DNA of 64,000 bases from DASQFI01 sp035633215 (GTDB lineage: Bacteria > Acidobacteriota > Vicinamibacteria > Vicinamibacterales > SCN-69-37), in the NCBI GenBank assembly GCA_035633215.1, contig DASQFI010000022.1, forward strand, positions 186,001-250,000. Reading direction: 5' to 3'. This document shows, in pieces, positions 7,444 to 16,900 of the stretch. Below the pieces are notes generated by a model, which did not search any database, was not told where the DNA came from, and saw only the letters and a list, made by a program, of their open reading frames with translations. The first letter of the stretch is position 1; every line of letters starts with the position of its first letter. A program made the translations under genes and the position numbers.

Positions 7444-8094
7444 ATGAGATGCGCTCTCGTCCTGATGGTGTGGGCCTTCGTCGGGGTGACCGCGGTCAGC
7501 GGATCGCCACAACTGCGAACCGCTGACATCCAGAAAATCCTGCTCGACTCGTCGCTCTGGGGCCGCGACTTCCCGGCAGCGCTCGCCGTGTTGCGCGCGT
7601 TTGCCGCAGCCGGCGAGACGACGCTCTACATCTTCGCGGATCGTGCCGCGGGCGCGACGCCCTTCCGCACCGCGCTGGCCGCCCAGTCACAGCTCGCCAA
7701 AGCGCGTGAGGCGATCGCCAAACCACCGGATCTTCAGCCGCCGTTCGCCGCCATGCAGAAACAGGCGGCGCAGCCCGCCGGCGGTCCGCTTCGAATCGAG
7801 GCGGCGAAGATCATCGATGGCGACGGCTATCACCTCGTCGCGGCGCGCACGGGCCAGCTCGAGCTGCTTCCGCCGGGCCTGACGATCGCCACCGTGCGCA
7901 GCCGGCTCGGTCCGCCCGAGCAGGTCATCAAGCGCACGATCCATGCGGAGGGAGAAAGCAAGCCCGTCGTCCTCACGCTGCACGTCTACGCCGGCGGCGC
8001 CATCGCCTTCGCCGAGTCCAACATGGCGGAACCGGGCGTCGTCGAACGCGTTGTCCTGAACGTCACCGCAGTCTCCCCGGCTGTCGTCCGTTAG
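7444..8094 (+). CDS. Exported protein of unknown function
   Basis: A 216-aa protein; I use the ATG at 7444 because it opens a clean signal peptide (MRCALVLMVWAFVGVTAVSGS), whereas the open frame from 7375 adds a non-conserved Cys-rich leader. The mature part has an alpha-helical first half (around residues 25-105) and a beta-rich second half beginning RIEAAKIIDGDGYHLVAARTG, including LGPPEQVIKRTIHAEGE, which recalls periplasmic OMA/YcfL-like small domains but is not diagnostic. It ends 8 bases before the sialidase-like gene on the same strand, so the two are probably co-transcribed. Function unknown. Confidence 0.7.
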   Translation: MRCALVLMVWAFVGVTAVSGSPQLRTADIQKILLDSSLWGRDFPAALAVLRAFAAAGETTLYIFADRAAGATPFRTALAAQSQLAKAREAIAKPPDLQPPFAAMQKQAAQPAGGPLRIEAAKIIDGDGYHLVAARTGQLELLPPGLTIATVRSRLGPPEQVIKRTIHAEGESKPVVLTLHVYAGGAIAFAESNMAEPGVVERVVLNVTAVSPAVVR

Positions 8095-8102
8095 GGCCTC
8101 CT

Positions 8103-10889
8103 ATGCGCACCTCGCCTACGCGATTCCTGGTCGCGGCAGCAATTGCTATTGCCGTCGGCACCGTCATCGACGCCCAAGTTCGACAAGTGAACATGGGTAC
8201 CGACGCCAACGATCCCGGCAACCTCGACGACTCGGAGCCGTCGATTGCCGTCAATCCGCTGAACCACCAGCAGATCGCGATCGTTGCGTTCTCCGAGGGG
8301 TGGATCGGCACCCAGAATGCTCCGGTCTGGAAGTCCGACGACGGCGGCCTGACGTGGCGGAAGGTGATGCAGATTCCGCGGCCGCTGCCGGGCCTCGGCG
8401 GGCCGGGCGATCAGAAGATCGCGTTCGACTCGAACGGCAGGCTGCACGTGGCCGAGCTTGGCAGCGGGATGGGCGGCCGGCAGAACTTCATCTTCCGGCA
8501 GACCGGCGCGGCCGACGCCGTGCTGACGGCAGGTGCGTCGTTCGGCGACGATCAGCCGCATCTCGACATCGACGTGAGGACGTCGGGCGCCTGCGCGGGC
8601 CGGCTGTACTCGCCGTTCCTCAACTTTGGCGTCGCGAACGAGCGGTCGACCGTGAGCAACTCGGCCAACGCGGGTGCGGCGATGACGACCGTCGGCGCCG
8701 GCGACAACTCGACGTTCCCGAACCGCACCAGCCGCAGCGCGATCGGGCGCAACGGGCGCGTGTATCTGATCTACAAGACGCGCGAAGGCGCGATTGGCGC
8801 GGAGCCCAACGCGTTCCAGAACGCGCACTTCCGCGTGAATCGGTCGGACGATTGCGGCGCCACGTGGAACGGCATCGGCGCGGCCGGCGTGTCCGTTCAC
8901 GGGGCCGCCGCAGTGGCTACGTTCTTCACGAATCAGTTCGGCAACCCCGCCGGCGGCCGGGTCGTCGCGCGCGCCCGGTCGAGCGACGCCTGGATCGCGA
9001 CCGATCCGAGTGACGACGACGTGTACGCGGCCTTTGTCAGCCGCGATGGGTCCGGCTTCGGGCAGATCTTCGTGGCGCGATCGACCGATCAGGGCGTGAC
9101 CTGGACCGCCACCCGTGTCACCGACGGCACGCATCACTCCGCCTTTCCTGAGGTCGCCGTCGCGGCCAACGGCACCGTCGGCGTGCTCTACGTTGATTTC
9201 AATGACACAGGGACCGTCACCGAGTTCCGTCATCGCTTCGCGCGATCGTTCGACAACGGCGCCACCTGGAACGACCAGATGCTGCAAAGCGCGGACATGC
9301 AGGGCCTCGCCAACATCAGCGATCAGTTTCTGTGGGGGGACTACGAAGGGCTGACGGCGGCCGGCAACACGTTCTTCGGCGTGTACACCGGGCGATCGAC
9401 CGGGCGGACGACCGCGCAGCTGGACCCAATCTTCTTTCGCGACAGCGCGTTCGCCGTGCCGCCGAAGATTCAGGTCACGAGCCCGCTCGTGTTTCCGAGC
9501 ACCTGCGGCATGGCGCCCGTGACGACGACGATGAACGTGTGCAACAGCGGCGGGGGCCCGCTGACAGTGTTTCCGATCACGTCGTCTTCCCCGAACTTCG
9601 TCGTGACGACGCCGTCCGGCGGATTCCCGCTCAGCATCGCCGCCGGATCGTGCTTCGCGTTTCCGGTCACGTTCACGCCGACCGGACCGGGGGCGGCGTC
9701 AGCGACGTTCGCGATTCCGAGCGACGATCCGGCGAATCTCAGCGTGTCGGTCACGGCTCAGGCAACCGTCGGCCAGGCCACCGCGGTGACCGTGATCGCC
9801 GACACCGGGTCCTTCGGCGAGATGTGCGTGCATCCGTCGAAGTTCCGCGACCTCGACGTCACGATCAACAACCCCGGCACCTGCCCGCTCGTCGTGAGCT
9901 CGCTCACGTCGTCGTCTGGGGAGTTCCAGGCCCCGCAGGTCCTGAATTTCCCGTTGCACGTCGCGCCGGGCGACAGCATCGCCGTGCCGATTCGATTCAA
10001 GCCGACGTCGCCGGGCGCCAAGACGGCAACGGTCACGATGGCGACGAACGATCCGTCGGCGCCGACCAAGAGCGTCGCGGTGAGCGGGACGGCGCCGGAG
10101 GAGTACATCTGCACGCCGCCCGTGTACTCGGCGATCGACGCGTCGATCGGCCCGACGTTCGGCAACGGACGCACCGGCGACTACACCTACAACGGCGCCG
10201 GAGGCGTGCTCAAACCGTTCGGCGAAAACAAGACGTTCGGCATTCAGGCGCAGGGCGAGTACCTGTTCTATCCGGGCCGGCAGGAAGGACAGTTCGACAC
10301 GGCGCTCGTCTATCGCCGCGCCATCTTCCAGTTCGGGGCCGCCGGAAGCTTCAAGGCGGCGAACCTGCGCGCCGAGGCCTCGACGGGATCGTTGAGCCAC
10401 GCCTCGCTGACGTTCGACGTCCTGCTGCCGAACGTCCGCTTCGGCGCCTTTGGCTCGAAGGGCCTTCGCGAAACGCACGTGGTCACGCTCTCGCAGGCGC
10501 TTGGGCTCCCGGCAGGCTCCGGCCAGCCGATCGTCGCCACCGAGACTCTGTTCCACACCATCGATCAGCTCGGCGGCACCGTGCAGGTCGAGGTGATGCC
10601 CGACTGGTGGATTGACGGCCACATCGCCTATCTGCACCGGCACGCGCCCGGCGTCGGCGACACGGCCGGTGGCGCTGCGCGCTTGTCGACGCTCCTCGCG
10701 CCCAACATCGCGTTCACGGTCCGGCTCGACATCAACGAGAGCTTCATCGGTCCCAATCCCGTCGGGACGCTGACGTTCGGGGTGACGCTGGGACGATGGT
10801 CGCGGCCGCCGGATTATTCGAATCCGCGGAACCCGCTCGGCGTGATGCTCCCGCGCGTGCGCTTCGAACGATTCACGAGAGTCAGGTAG
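8103..10889 (+). CDS. Secreted Asp-box (sialidase-fold) protein with two ASH/choice-of-anchor-D domains
   Basis: A 928-aa exported protein with an N-terminal signal peptide (cleavage likely after VIDAQ). Residues ~25-445 contain Asp-box motifs of the sialidase/BNR propeller: SDDGGLTWRK, DDCGATWNG, TDQGVTWTA and DNGATWND. Two Ig-like repeats of the ASH/choice-of-anchor D type follow (about residues 455-555 and 560-665), each with conserved spacing and a Cys near the start. The last ~250 residues are beta-rich and resemble an outer-membrane-barrel-like or surface domain (ends VMLPRVRFERFTRVR). Asp-boxes alone do not prove sialidase activity; the sialidase Arg triad was not identified. Probably surface-exposed glycan binding or hydrolysis. 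Confidence 0.75.
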   Translation: MRTSPTRFLVAAAIAIAVGTVIDAQVRQVNMGTDANDPGNLDDSEPSIAVNPLNHQQIAIVAFSEGWIGTQNAPVWKSDDGGLTWRKVMQIPRPLPGLGGPGDQKIAFDSNGRLHVAELGSGMGGRQNFIFRQTGAADAVLTAGASFGDDQPHLDIDVRTSGACAGRLYSPFLNFGVANERSTVSNSANAGAAMTTVGAGDNSTFPNRTSRSAIGRNGRVYLIYKTREGAIGAEPNAFQNAHFRVNRSDDCGATWNGIGAAGVSVHGAAAVATFFTNQFGNPAGGRVVARARSSDAWIATDPSDDDVYAAFVSRDGSGFGQIFVARSTDQGVTWTATRVTDGTHHSAFPEVAVAANGTVGVLYVDFNDTGTVTEFRHRFARSFDNGATWNDQMLQSADMQGLANISDQFLWGDYEGLTAAGNTFFGVYTGRSTGRTTAQLDPIFFRDSAFAVPPKIQVTSPLVFPSTCGMAPVTTTMNVCNSGGGPLTVFPITSSSPNFVVTTPSGGFPLSIAAGSCFAFPVTFTPTGPGAASATFAIPSDDPANLSVSVTAQATVGQATAVTVIADTGSFGEMCVHPSKFRDLDVTINNPGTCPLVVSSLTSSSGEFQAPQVLNFPLHVAPGDSIAVPIRFKPTSPGAKTATVTMATNDPSAPTKSVAVSGTAPEEYICTPPVYSAIDASIGPTFGNGRTGDYTYNGAGGVLKPFGENKTFGIQAQGEYLFYPGRQEGQFDTALVYRRAIFQFGAAGSFKAANLRAEASTGSLSHASLTFDVLLPNVRFGAFGSKGLRETHVVTLSQALGLPAGSGQPIVATETLFHTIDQLGGTVQVEVMPDWWIDGHIAYLHRHAPGVGDTAGGAARLSTLLAPNIAFTVRLDINESFIGPNPVGTLTFGVTLGRWSRPPDYSNPRNPLGVMLPRVRFERFTRVR

Positions 10890-11264
10890 ACGCGACAGAG
10901 ACTTAGAGATTGTGAGGTTTAGAGATTTCGGAGTGGTTGCGTCTGGGTTGCGTCACGATGCCGCGATCAGCAGCATCCTGCTCAGGGGGTGCGAGATCTC
11001 GGCGCAAAAGGGGGAGTGGACGAACTCGTCGGCTTGCTCGCGACGGTTCGCAGGTCGAGGACCACTCTGTCGTCTGATCCGCGCGATGACTGTGTCAGAG
11101 GACGAGGTCGCGACCGCGTTGATTCTGGCGTCAGAAGGAGTGGCGGCCTAGGAGGGTTGCGCCGTGGGAAAGGGTCCCTACCGCGGTGAGTTCACTCGTC
11201 CGCCCAACTGCGGTGACTGAGAGATTACGGGCAGTGCGCAGACCGGTGGCAGCGCCCGACGAGC
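10890..11264. other. Gene-poor spacer, no convincing gene
   Basis: About 375 bases after the sialidase-like gene. Several short frames exist; the longest on the plus strand (to 11151) has no signal, motif or good ribosome site. A GTG at 11162 with GGAGG upstream opens only an 18-codon peptide (VGKGPYRGEF...), which could be a remnant. I see no tRNA, rRNA or strong terminator. Confidence 0.5.
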
Positions 11265-11345
11265 CTAACGGCGTCTATAGAAGTATCCGCCGCCGCCGAG
11301 CAGGACGATCACGACGATGATGATGATGAGAGTGTTGGTGTCCAT
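11265..11345 (-). CDS. 26-aa single-span membrane microprotein
   Basis: A 27-codon minus-strand frame from the ATG at 11345 encodes MDTNTLIIIIVVIVLLGGGG followed by YFYRRR. The layout (a few polar residues, a run of Ile/Val/Leu, a GGGG turn, aromatic and Arg tail) matches the widespread tiny one-helix proteins often annotated as DUF3309-like or unnamed small membrane proteins. It has no obvious Shine-Dalgarno, so the call rests on composition and topology. Such proteins are often stress-associated; nothing here shows a specific role. Confidence 0.5.
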   Translation of the reverse strand: MDTNTLIIIIVVIVLLGGGGYFYRRR

Positions 11346-11458
11346 TGAGTTATCGATGCTAGTCGACGCCACCGATGGCGTCTGTGCTTTTGTGAACACC
11401 AGGAGCAGGTATCTCGAGAACTCCCAGATTGGGATGCGCGAGCGCGAACGACGCTACT

Positions 11459-11701
11459 CTAGCGTCCGCGTTTCGATCGGACGGTCCGCACGCGGGCTGT
11501 CGGAAGAGGCTTGCGTACCTTGGGGCGATTTTTCGGTTGCATCGACGCTTGGTCGGCGTCGCGACGCGCTTTCGGAATCTCAGCAGACCGGCCAGGCCCG
11601 GCTGGCTTTTCCGGGCCGCGGGCCTGGCGCGCTGGCAGGTTGTCCTTGCGATACTGCGCGTCCTCCTTCAAGCCGATTTCGAGTTTGTCCTTCCACGTCA
11701 C
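11459..11701 (-). CDS. Small basic hypothetical protein
   Basis: An 80-aa protein starting at a GTG (11701) with a strong AGGAGG ribosome site 7 bases upstream, which decides the start. It begins MTWKDKLEIGLKEDAQYRKD and continues as a Pro/Arg/Lys-rich tail (LPARQARGPEKPAGPGRS..., ending VRSKRGR), probably disordered and able to bind nucleic acid or an acidic partner. It ends ~110 bases from the membrane microprotein gene on the same strand. No family recognised. Confidence 0.65.
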   Translation of the reverse strand: MTWKDKLEIGLKEDAQYRKDNLPARQARGPEKPAGPGRSAEIPKARRDADQASMQPKNRPKVRKPLPTARVRTVRSKRGR

Positions 11702-11803
11702 GGCGATCCTCCTCTCCCGGTTCCCTTTGGTCAGGATGTCAACTTGGCGCGGAGCTTCTTCGTTGTCGGCATCAATCGCGATAATAATCCCAGGTCGGAG
11801 CTA

Positions 11804-13696
11804 TTAGCGAACTCCGGAGCGACTGACCAGGCCCCGGTCCTGCAGAAACGCCGCCAGGCTTGCCGCGACCACCGCCGCGCCGGCTTCATTGAGATGTGAG
11901 TCGTCGGGAAAGTACATGTTCTCCCCGGCTTCTACGCGCATCTGCAAGGCCTCGGTCACGTCGAGGAAGGGAATACCCGCCTCTTTGCAGAAGCGCCTCA
12001 TCAGGGTGTTCTGCGCGAGACGGTTCCTGGACATTCGCTCGATATCGAGTGGGCCCAAAGTGTCGCCGAGATAGAACTGGAAGGCCCTGGCAAGGCCGTC
12101 GCGGGAGAATGTCTGCTCCAGCAGCGGCAGATACACCTGACCCTTGAAGGGGAGGAACATGAGCACAAACTCAGCGCCGACGCCGCGAGACACGCGCTGC
12201 ATCGCGATCAGGCTCTGCCGCGCCAACGCCCAGCCCCGGCGCGCGGCCAGATCCCGCTCGGAGAAGGTCAGCAGGTTCAGATAGGGCGGCATGAAGGCCC
12301 ATCGCAGCGCAGGTCCGTTCCCTGCCACCGTGAACATGCCGCGATCGAAACTGGGAGACGCGGTCGGGACTGGTAACCGTGAGCCAACAGGCGCCGTGTC
12401 GTCCTTCGGGGGCGCCGGCTGCAGGACCGCGGCGGCCGCCTGGATCGCGCTCATGAGATACCACGTGTCGGCCCGGCTGACGACGTCCTTGATGGGCCAA
12501 CCGAGCTTGGAACGATCGACCGTGCCACCGGCCTGCTCGAAGCGTTCGAAAGCCTCCGCATCACGGATGTCATTGCCCGCAAAGAACGCCAGGACGACAA
12601 CCCGCGGGTGATGACGTGCGGCGTAGTCTTCGAGGACGAGGAGCTCCTGCTGAGGACCGAAGCCGGCCGTGCCGTAGTTTTGCACGGGGAGGCCGATCAG
12701 TTGTTCGAGCTGCGTCGTCCATGCGGCCTCGATTGGCATGGTCAGGGCATCGGTAAAGGAATCGCCGAGCGCGGCGACCTCGATGTCATCGCGCGTCGCG
12801 TGGTTGCGAAAGCCCTCCGCATCGGTTCGCAACGCATACCGATGGACCAGCCCCTCGCTCACCCCCGGCGGAATAAAGCCCATGCGGACGATGTCGCCAT
12901 AGCGCCAGTAGTTCATAGCGTCGACGTTCGAATTGAGGCGTGGTCCATATCGGGGCGATTGCTGCCAACGCGGATCCTCCGTCAGCTCGCCAAGGTCACG
13001 ACGCGCGGCGCTGATGCCGCTCGACAGCCGGCTGCCGACGGCGCGAAGTGCGACTTCCACGATGACCGTGGCGATCGCGACGCTCACGAGCACAGTCAAC
13101 GTCGCGAGCCATGCCCGCGATCCGCGTGATGACCGCGTCGGCGTCGCGGTCGGTGAGCGAGGCTCCCTACGGCGCCACACCAGCGAACAGGCCAGCAGGG
13201 TCCCGAGGACCCACAGTTCGCGAGTGACCTGGAGATCCCGCTGCAGACGCAGGTCGGACCAGGTCAGCTGGCCGTGGCTCACCAGTTCGATCACCCCGTT
13301 GCCCGTCGGGAACGGGCACACGACGGACGTCGGCTCGCTCACCTCACCTCGGGCCGCCACACGGTCGGTGCCGCCCTGCCGCACGTGGATCTCGTAGCTC
13401 GCCTCGCCCGCGGGTCTCACCTTCACGCGAATCGTGGAGTCCTGGCCAATGGCGGCGCGAAACGATACACGGTCGTCGCGCATCAAGATCTGGGGCACGA
13501 CGCGTGTACCTTCCAGATCGAAGCGTTGCGTCGCCGTTGAGTCCGCACCATCACCCACGCGACGGTCGAGATAGAGCCGGTACGTGGTGACGTACGCCCA
13601 TTGCTTGAAGACGAGGAGCAGCGTCGCGACGGCGGCGATGAGGAGGAGATGCGGAATCACCCGGAGGAGGGCCAGCACGAACGGCCGGTGAAACAT
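11804..13696 (-). CDS. Membrane-anchored SGNH/GDSL hydrolase-like protein
   Basis: A 630-aa protein with an N-terminal membrane segment (FVLALLRVIPHLLLIAAVATLLLV), a ~130-residue beta-rich periplasmic region, a second hydrophobic segment near residues 155-205, and a C-terminal SGNH domain. Visible SGNH blocks are AALGDSFTDAL (Ser about 313), AFFAGNDIRD (block III Asn) and FPDDSHLNEAG with the Asp-x-x-His dyad (His about 601). Proteins of this shape O-acetylate or deacetylate extracellular polysaccharide, or act as AlgX/AlgJ-like accessories. No acyltransferase-3 or MBOAT partner is adjacent, so the substrate is open. A 16-bp perfect palindrome lies 21 bases upstream of the start. Confidence 0.75.
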   Translation of the reverse strand: MFHRPFVLALLRVIPHLLLIAAVATLLLVFKQWAYVTTYRLYLDRRVGDGADSTATQRFDLEGTRVVPQILMRDDRVSFRAAIGQDSTIRVKVRPAGEASYEIHVRQGGTDRVAARGEVSEPTSVVCPFPTGNGVIELVSHGQLTWSDLRLQRDLQVTRELWVLGTLLACSLVWRRREPRSPTATPTRSSRGSRAWLATLTVLVSVAIATVIVEVALRAVGSRLSSGISAARRDLGELTEDPRWQQSPRYGPRLNSNVDAMNYWRYGDIVRMGFIPPGVSEGLVHRYALRTDAEGFRNHATRDDIEVAALGDSFTDALTMPIEAAWTTQLEQLIGLPVQNYGTAGFGPQQELLVLEDYAARHHPRVVVLAFFAGNDIRDAEAFERFEQAGGTVDRSKLGWPIKDVVSRADTWYLMSAIQAAAAVLQPAPPKDDTAPVGSRLPVPTASPSFDRGMFTVAGNGPALRWAFMPPYLNLLTFSERDLAARRGWALARQSLIAMQRVSRGVGAEFVLMFLPFKGQVYLPLLEQTFSRDGLARAFQFYLGDTLGPLDIERMSRNRLAQNTLMRRFCKEAGIPFLDVTEALQMRVEAGENMYFPDDSHLNEAGAAVVAASLAAFLQDRGLVSRSGVR

Positions 13697-13716
13697 GATT
13701 CTCGGCAGGACGCCTC

Positions 13717-13732
13717 GCCTTCAGCTGAAGGC
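13717..13732. promoter_or_regulatory. 16-bp perfect palindrome upstream of the SGNH hydrolase gene
   Basis: GCCTTCAGCTGAAGGC is fully self-complementary and lies 21 bases upstream of the minus-strand ATG at 13696, a plausible operator position. A related CTAGCTGAAGGAG motif occurs ~120 bases further upstream. There is no direct evidence for a regulator. Confidence 0.3.
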
Positions 13733-13748
13733 TAGGAGCGTTCTTGCG

Positions 13749-13838
13749 TCATTGTCGCACGAGGACGACGGTGAGGCTGTCGCAGACGAACGAGGCCGGT
13801 GCGATCACGTCTTGTGTGAGAGCGGCCAGCGCCGGCAT
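13749..13838 (-). CDS. Possible 29-aa peptide, weak call
   Basis: Within the ~465-base spacer 13697-14161, an ATG at 13838 is preceded by GAGGAG at 7-base spacing and opens 29 codons beginning MPALAALTQDVIAPASFVC and ending VLVRQ before TGA. The good ribosome site is the only support; no motif or signal is clear. The rest of the spacer contains a GGAGGAG-led short frame near 14130 and otherwise nothing I can name. Confidence 0.25.
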   Translation of the reverse strand: MPALAALTQDVIAPASFVCDSLTVVLVRQ

Positions 13839-14161
13839 GTCAGGTCTCCTCGATCCCTAGCTGAAGGAGAACTCTTTTTGGCTTAGACCTAATGCTCGAA
13901 TCGCAGGTTGCCGCACGGTCTGCTTCGCAGGGCGCAGGACCGAATCTGCGCCGTACCCGACGCCGGAGCCACGGGGGCCCCAAATGAAAACCGCTCCACA
14001 CCAGTAGACCTCCAGACATCGGGATTAACTGTTCTGTTCTGAAATTCGTCTGGCAGAACAGCTCGACGGCGCCATCAGACCGCGTAGCGCCGCGCACGCG
14101 AGCACGCCCGCGACGCCAACCATCTTGACATGCGTCTCCTCCGGCCCGTCGATCGAGGACG

Positions 14162-16774
14162 CTATCGTTCCCGTCGCTGGGCCACGAGTGCCGACGGATT
14201 GATGGCCACAATGATCCGCTGCGGCCGCGCCCGACCCGTCACGACCACGAAACGCTTCCCGTCCGGGTGCACGTCGTAATTTGGATGGTCGGCACTGGCA
14301 TAACTTGTCGTCAGAACGGTGGTGTGATTGACCGCGCGCGCGCGGTCCTTCAGGTCGAGACCTACGGCGATGAGCCGGCCGTCATTCCAATAGAACAACT
14401 CCCGACCATCAAGTCCCCACCGCGGATTCCGTCCTCCGGCTGCGGACACGATCACGGGCGACGAGGAGGGTTTCGGAAATCTGTTGACGAACACCTCAAA
14501 CCGGCCGGGCGCGTTGGAATCGTACGCAATCCAGCGGCCGTCGGGCGACACGTCCGCCGACTTCTCGATGAAGGGCGTATCGAGAAAGGGAAACGGTGCC
14601 TCGCTTCCGTCCGCCTTGACGACCCAGATGTCGCGATCCTCGTCCAGCGGGACGTCGGTGAATATGATGAATCCGTCGCGCGTCCAGTCGGATGGCCACT
14701 GCAGCCCCTCTCTCACCACGAGTTGTCGTTCGGTGCCGCTTTCGTCGGCGTTGCGAACGAGCAAATCCTTTCGAGTCGGCCGATTCCCGGCAAAGCCGAT
14801 TTGCCGGCCGTCGGGACTCCACGTGGGATCGTTATTGCTCGCTCCGTCGAGCGTAAAACGCCGGCGCGTTTGCGTGGGGAGGTCGTAGACCCAGATGTCA
14901 TCCGGGTTCCGGGCGCCGAAGGCAATCCGATTCCCGTCGGGAGAGAACCGTGGCGCCCAGAATCCGCCGTTGCGGAAGAGGATCTGCTCACGCCCGGTCC
15001 GGTCGAACAACGCCAGGTCCAGGTCGGTGCCTGCGGCGCGAATGATCGCCAGCGTACCTCCGCGCGAGACGGAATAGAACGCGTTGCCGAGGCCCACGCC
15101 AAGCTCCTCGGGCAGAACGCTCGGCGTTCCAACGACGTCGAGGCGGCGGAGATCGAACTTCTGTAACGCGAGACGGCCTTCCAGGTTTGCGAAGATCAGG
15201 TGTCCCGTCTCGATGAAGCTTGGCCGAAGTCCCCGGCCGAACGTCTTGCGTGCTCCGGTCTTCAGGTTGAGGGCGCCGATCAGGCCGCCGGCAGCCTCCG
15301 TGTTGAAGACGATCGCTTCCCCGCCAGGGAGAAAGTGCGGAAAAAAGAAACCCGCGGCGAAGCTCTGCTGCGCGATGACGAGCGGCGTCGGCACGCCACC
15401 TCTTGCCGGGACCTCGAACAACGAGCCCCCCGGCAAAGTCGAAAACAGGATCGTATCGTCTCCCCGCCAGGTCGCCCCCGCCAATCCTTCGACGTACGGC
15501 GCGATGACGCTCTCACTTCCATCTTCCAGACGCACTTTCTTCAGTGATTGATCGGTGACGAAGCCCACCCACTCGCCATCCGCCGAGAAAAATGCGCTGT
15601 GCGCCCCCTCCGTTTTCGGAACGGCGGTGGACGTGGGGTTGGCCAGCTGTCGCAGATAAAGACGGTTCGAACCCGCGTCGCCAGCTGGATAGACCAGAGC
15701 CGTCCCGTCAGGCGACACGGCAGGGTACCCCGGGATCGCCGCGCCCGAGTCCAGCGGCAGAAAGAACACCGCCGGACGGGCCTCATCCGGTCCGGCTCGC
15801 GGTGACGTCGCCGTGCGAAGCCACCACCCGGCGAGCAGCCCGATGGCGAGCGTCGCGCATGCGACGGCCCACCAGGCCGTCCGGCGCGGTTGAGCGGGCG
15901 CCGCCGCGATGCTCATTTGTTGCGTGACCGGCAGTCTGAAGCCGGGGTTGGTCAGGGCGTCGGCGAAATGCGCGGCGCGCACGAACCGATCGGCCGGACT
16001 CTTCGCGAGCGCGCGCTGGACGGCGGCGTCGACGTTCGCGGGAACGAGGTCGCGGCTTTGTGAAATCGGTGAGGGCTTCTCGGAGAGGATTTTAGCGATG
16101 ACCGTCTGGATCGAACTCGCGTTGTGGGGCGGGTCACCGGTCAACATCTCGTACGTGAGGGCGCCCATCGAATAGATGTCGCTGCGCGCGTCCACCACCC
16201 GATTGCCAGCCGCCTGCTCGGGAGACATGTAGTGCGGCGTGCCGAGGCTGAGCCCTGTTTCGGTGACTCGTTCGCCACCGGCCGCATTGACCGCCAAGGC
16301 GATCCCGAAGTCGGCGACGAGCGCCTGTCCCCGTTGCAGGAGGACGTTTTCGGGTTTGATGTCACGGTGCACGATGCCGTGTTCATGCGCGTAGTCGAGC
16401 GCGGCCGCCACCGCTCTGGCGATGTCGATCGTTTCCTCGACGCTGAGCTGCCGGTCGCGATCGAGCTTGGCCCGCAACGACTCGCCCGTCACGTACGGCA
16501 TCACATAGTAGAGAAACGTGTCGGCCGCGCCGGAGTCGTAGAGGGGAAGGATGTTCGGGTGCTGGAGGTTGGCCGTGACCTTGATTTCCTGCAGGAAGCG
16601 CTCACTGCCCAGGCGAGCGGCCAGTTCCGGCTTCAGGACCTTGATGGCGACCTTGCGTTCATGCTTCACGTCGCGCGCCAGGTAGACGGTGGCCATGCCG
16701 CCCTCGCCGAGTTGTCGCTCGAGTTCGTACCGAGCGGCGAGAGCGACCGACAGCCGGCGCATGATTTCGATCAT
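14162..16774 (-). CDS. Ser/Thr protein kinase with membrane span and TolB-like beta-propeller
   Basis: An 870-aa receptor-type kinase. The start is set at ATG 16774 (MIEIMRRLSVALAARYELERQ); the longer frame to 17524 is antisense to the neighbouring methyltransferase gene. The kinase domain (about residues 16-275) shows GEGGMATVYLA, VAIKVLK, the HRDIKPENVLL catalytic loop, ADFGIAL and an APE-like HYMSPEQAAG, so it should be active. One membrane segment (AWWAVACATLAIGLLAGWWL, about residue 300) precedes a periplasmic propeller with PD40/TolB repeats such as FSPDGNRIAFGARNPDDIWVYD, WSPDGRQIGF and VSPDGRWIAYDS. This fusion is very common in Acidobacteriota. Ligand and substrates unknown. It is divergent from the methyltransferase with a 126-bp spacer. 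Confidence 0.9.
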   Translation of the reverse strand: MIEIMRRLSVALAARYELERQLGEGGMATVYLARDVKHERKVAIKVLKPELAARLGSERFLQEIKVTANLQHPNILPLYDSGAADTFLYYVMPYVTGESLRAKLDRDRQLSVEETIDIARAVAAALDYAHEHGIVHRDIKPENVLLQRGQALVADFGIALAVNAAGGERVTETGLSLGTPHYMSPEQAAGNRVVDARSDIYSMGALTYEMLTGDPPHNASSIQTVIAKILSEKPSPISQSRDLVPANVDAAVQRALAKSPADRFVRAAHFADALTNPGFRLPVTQQMSIAAAPAQPRRTAWWAVACATLAIGLLAGWWLRTATSPRAGPDEARPAVFFLPLDSGAAIPGYPAVSPDGTALVYPAGDAGSNRLYLRQLANPTSTAVPKTEGAHSAFFSADGEWVGFVTDQSLKKVRLEDGSESVIAPYVEGLAGATWRGDDTILFSTLPGGSLFEVPARGGVPTPLVIAQQSFAAGFFFPHFLPGGEAIVFNTEAAGGLIGALNLKTGARKTFGRGLRPSFIETGHLIFANLEGRLALQKFDLRRLDVVGTPSVLPEELGVGLGNAFYSVSRGGTLAIIRAAGTDLDLALFDRTGREQILFRNGGFWAPRFSPDGNRIAFGARNPDDIWVYDLPTQTRRRFTLDGASNNDPTWSPDGRQIGFAGNRPTRKDLLVRNADESGTERQLVVREGLQWPSDWTRDGFIIFTDVPLDEDRDIWVVKADGSEAPFPFLDTPFIEKSADVSPDGRWIAYDSNAPGRFEVFVNRFPKPSSSPVIVSAAGGRNPRWGLDGRELFYWNDGRLIAVGLDLKDRARAVNHTTVLTTSYASADHPNYDVHPDGKRFVVVTGRARPQRIIVAINPSALVAQRRER

Positions 16775-16900
16775 TTGGGTCCAGCCGATGGAATCCGCGG
16801 GGCACAGTACTACAATGCGCACCGGACGTCCTGCCCCGGTCAGCGGTTCATTGTGTATTCCGGTGAGGCCCGCCCTCACGCGCTCAGGCGATGGAGGCGC

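Noticed and set aside
8091..9287. 398-codon antisense frame in the sialidase-like gene
   Set aside because: Shadow frame with low-complexity His/Arg/Gly content; the plus-strand Asp-box protein explains the DNA.
8103..10889. Calling the Asp-box protein a true sialidase
   Set aside because: Asp-boxes occur in many propellers, and the catalytic Arg triad and FRIP motif were not identified.
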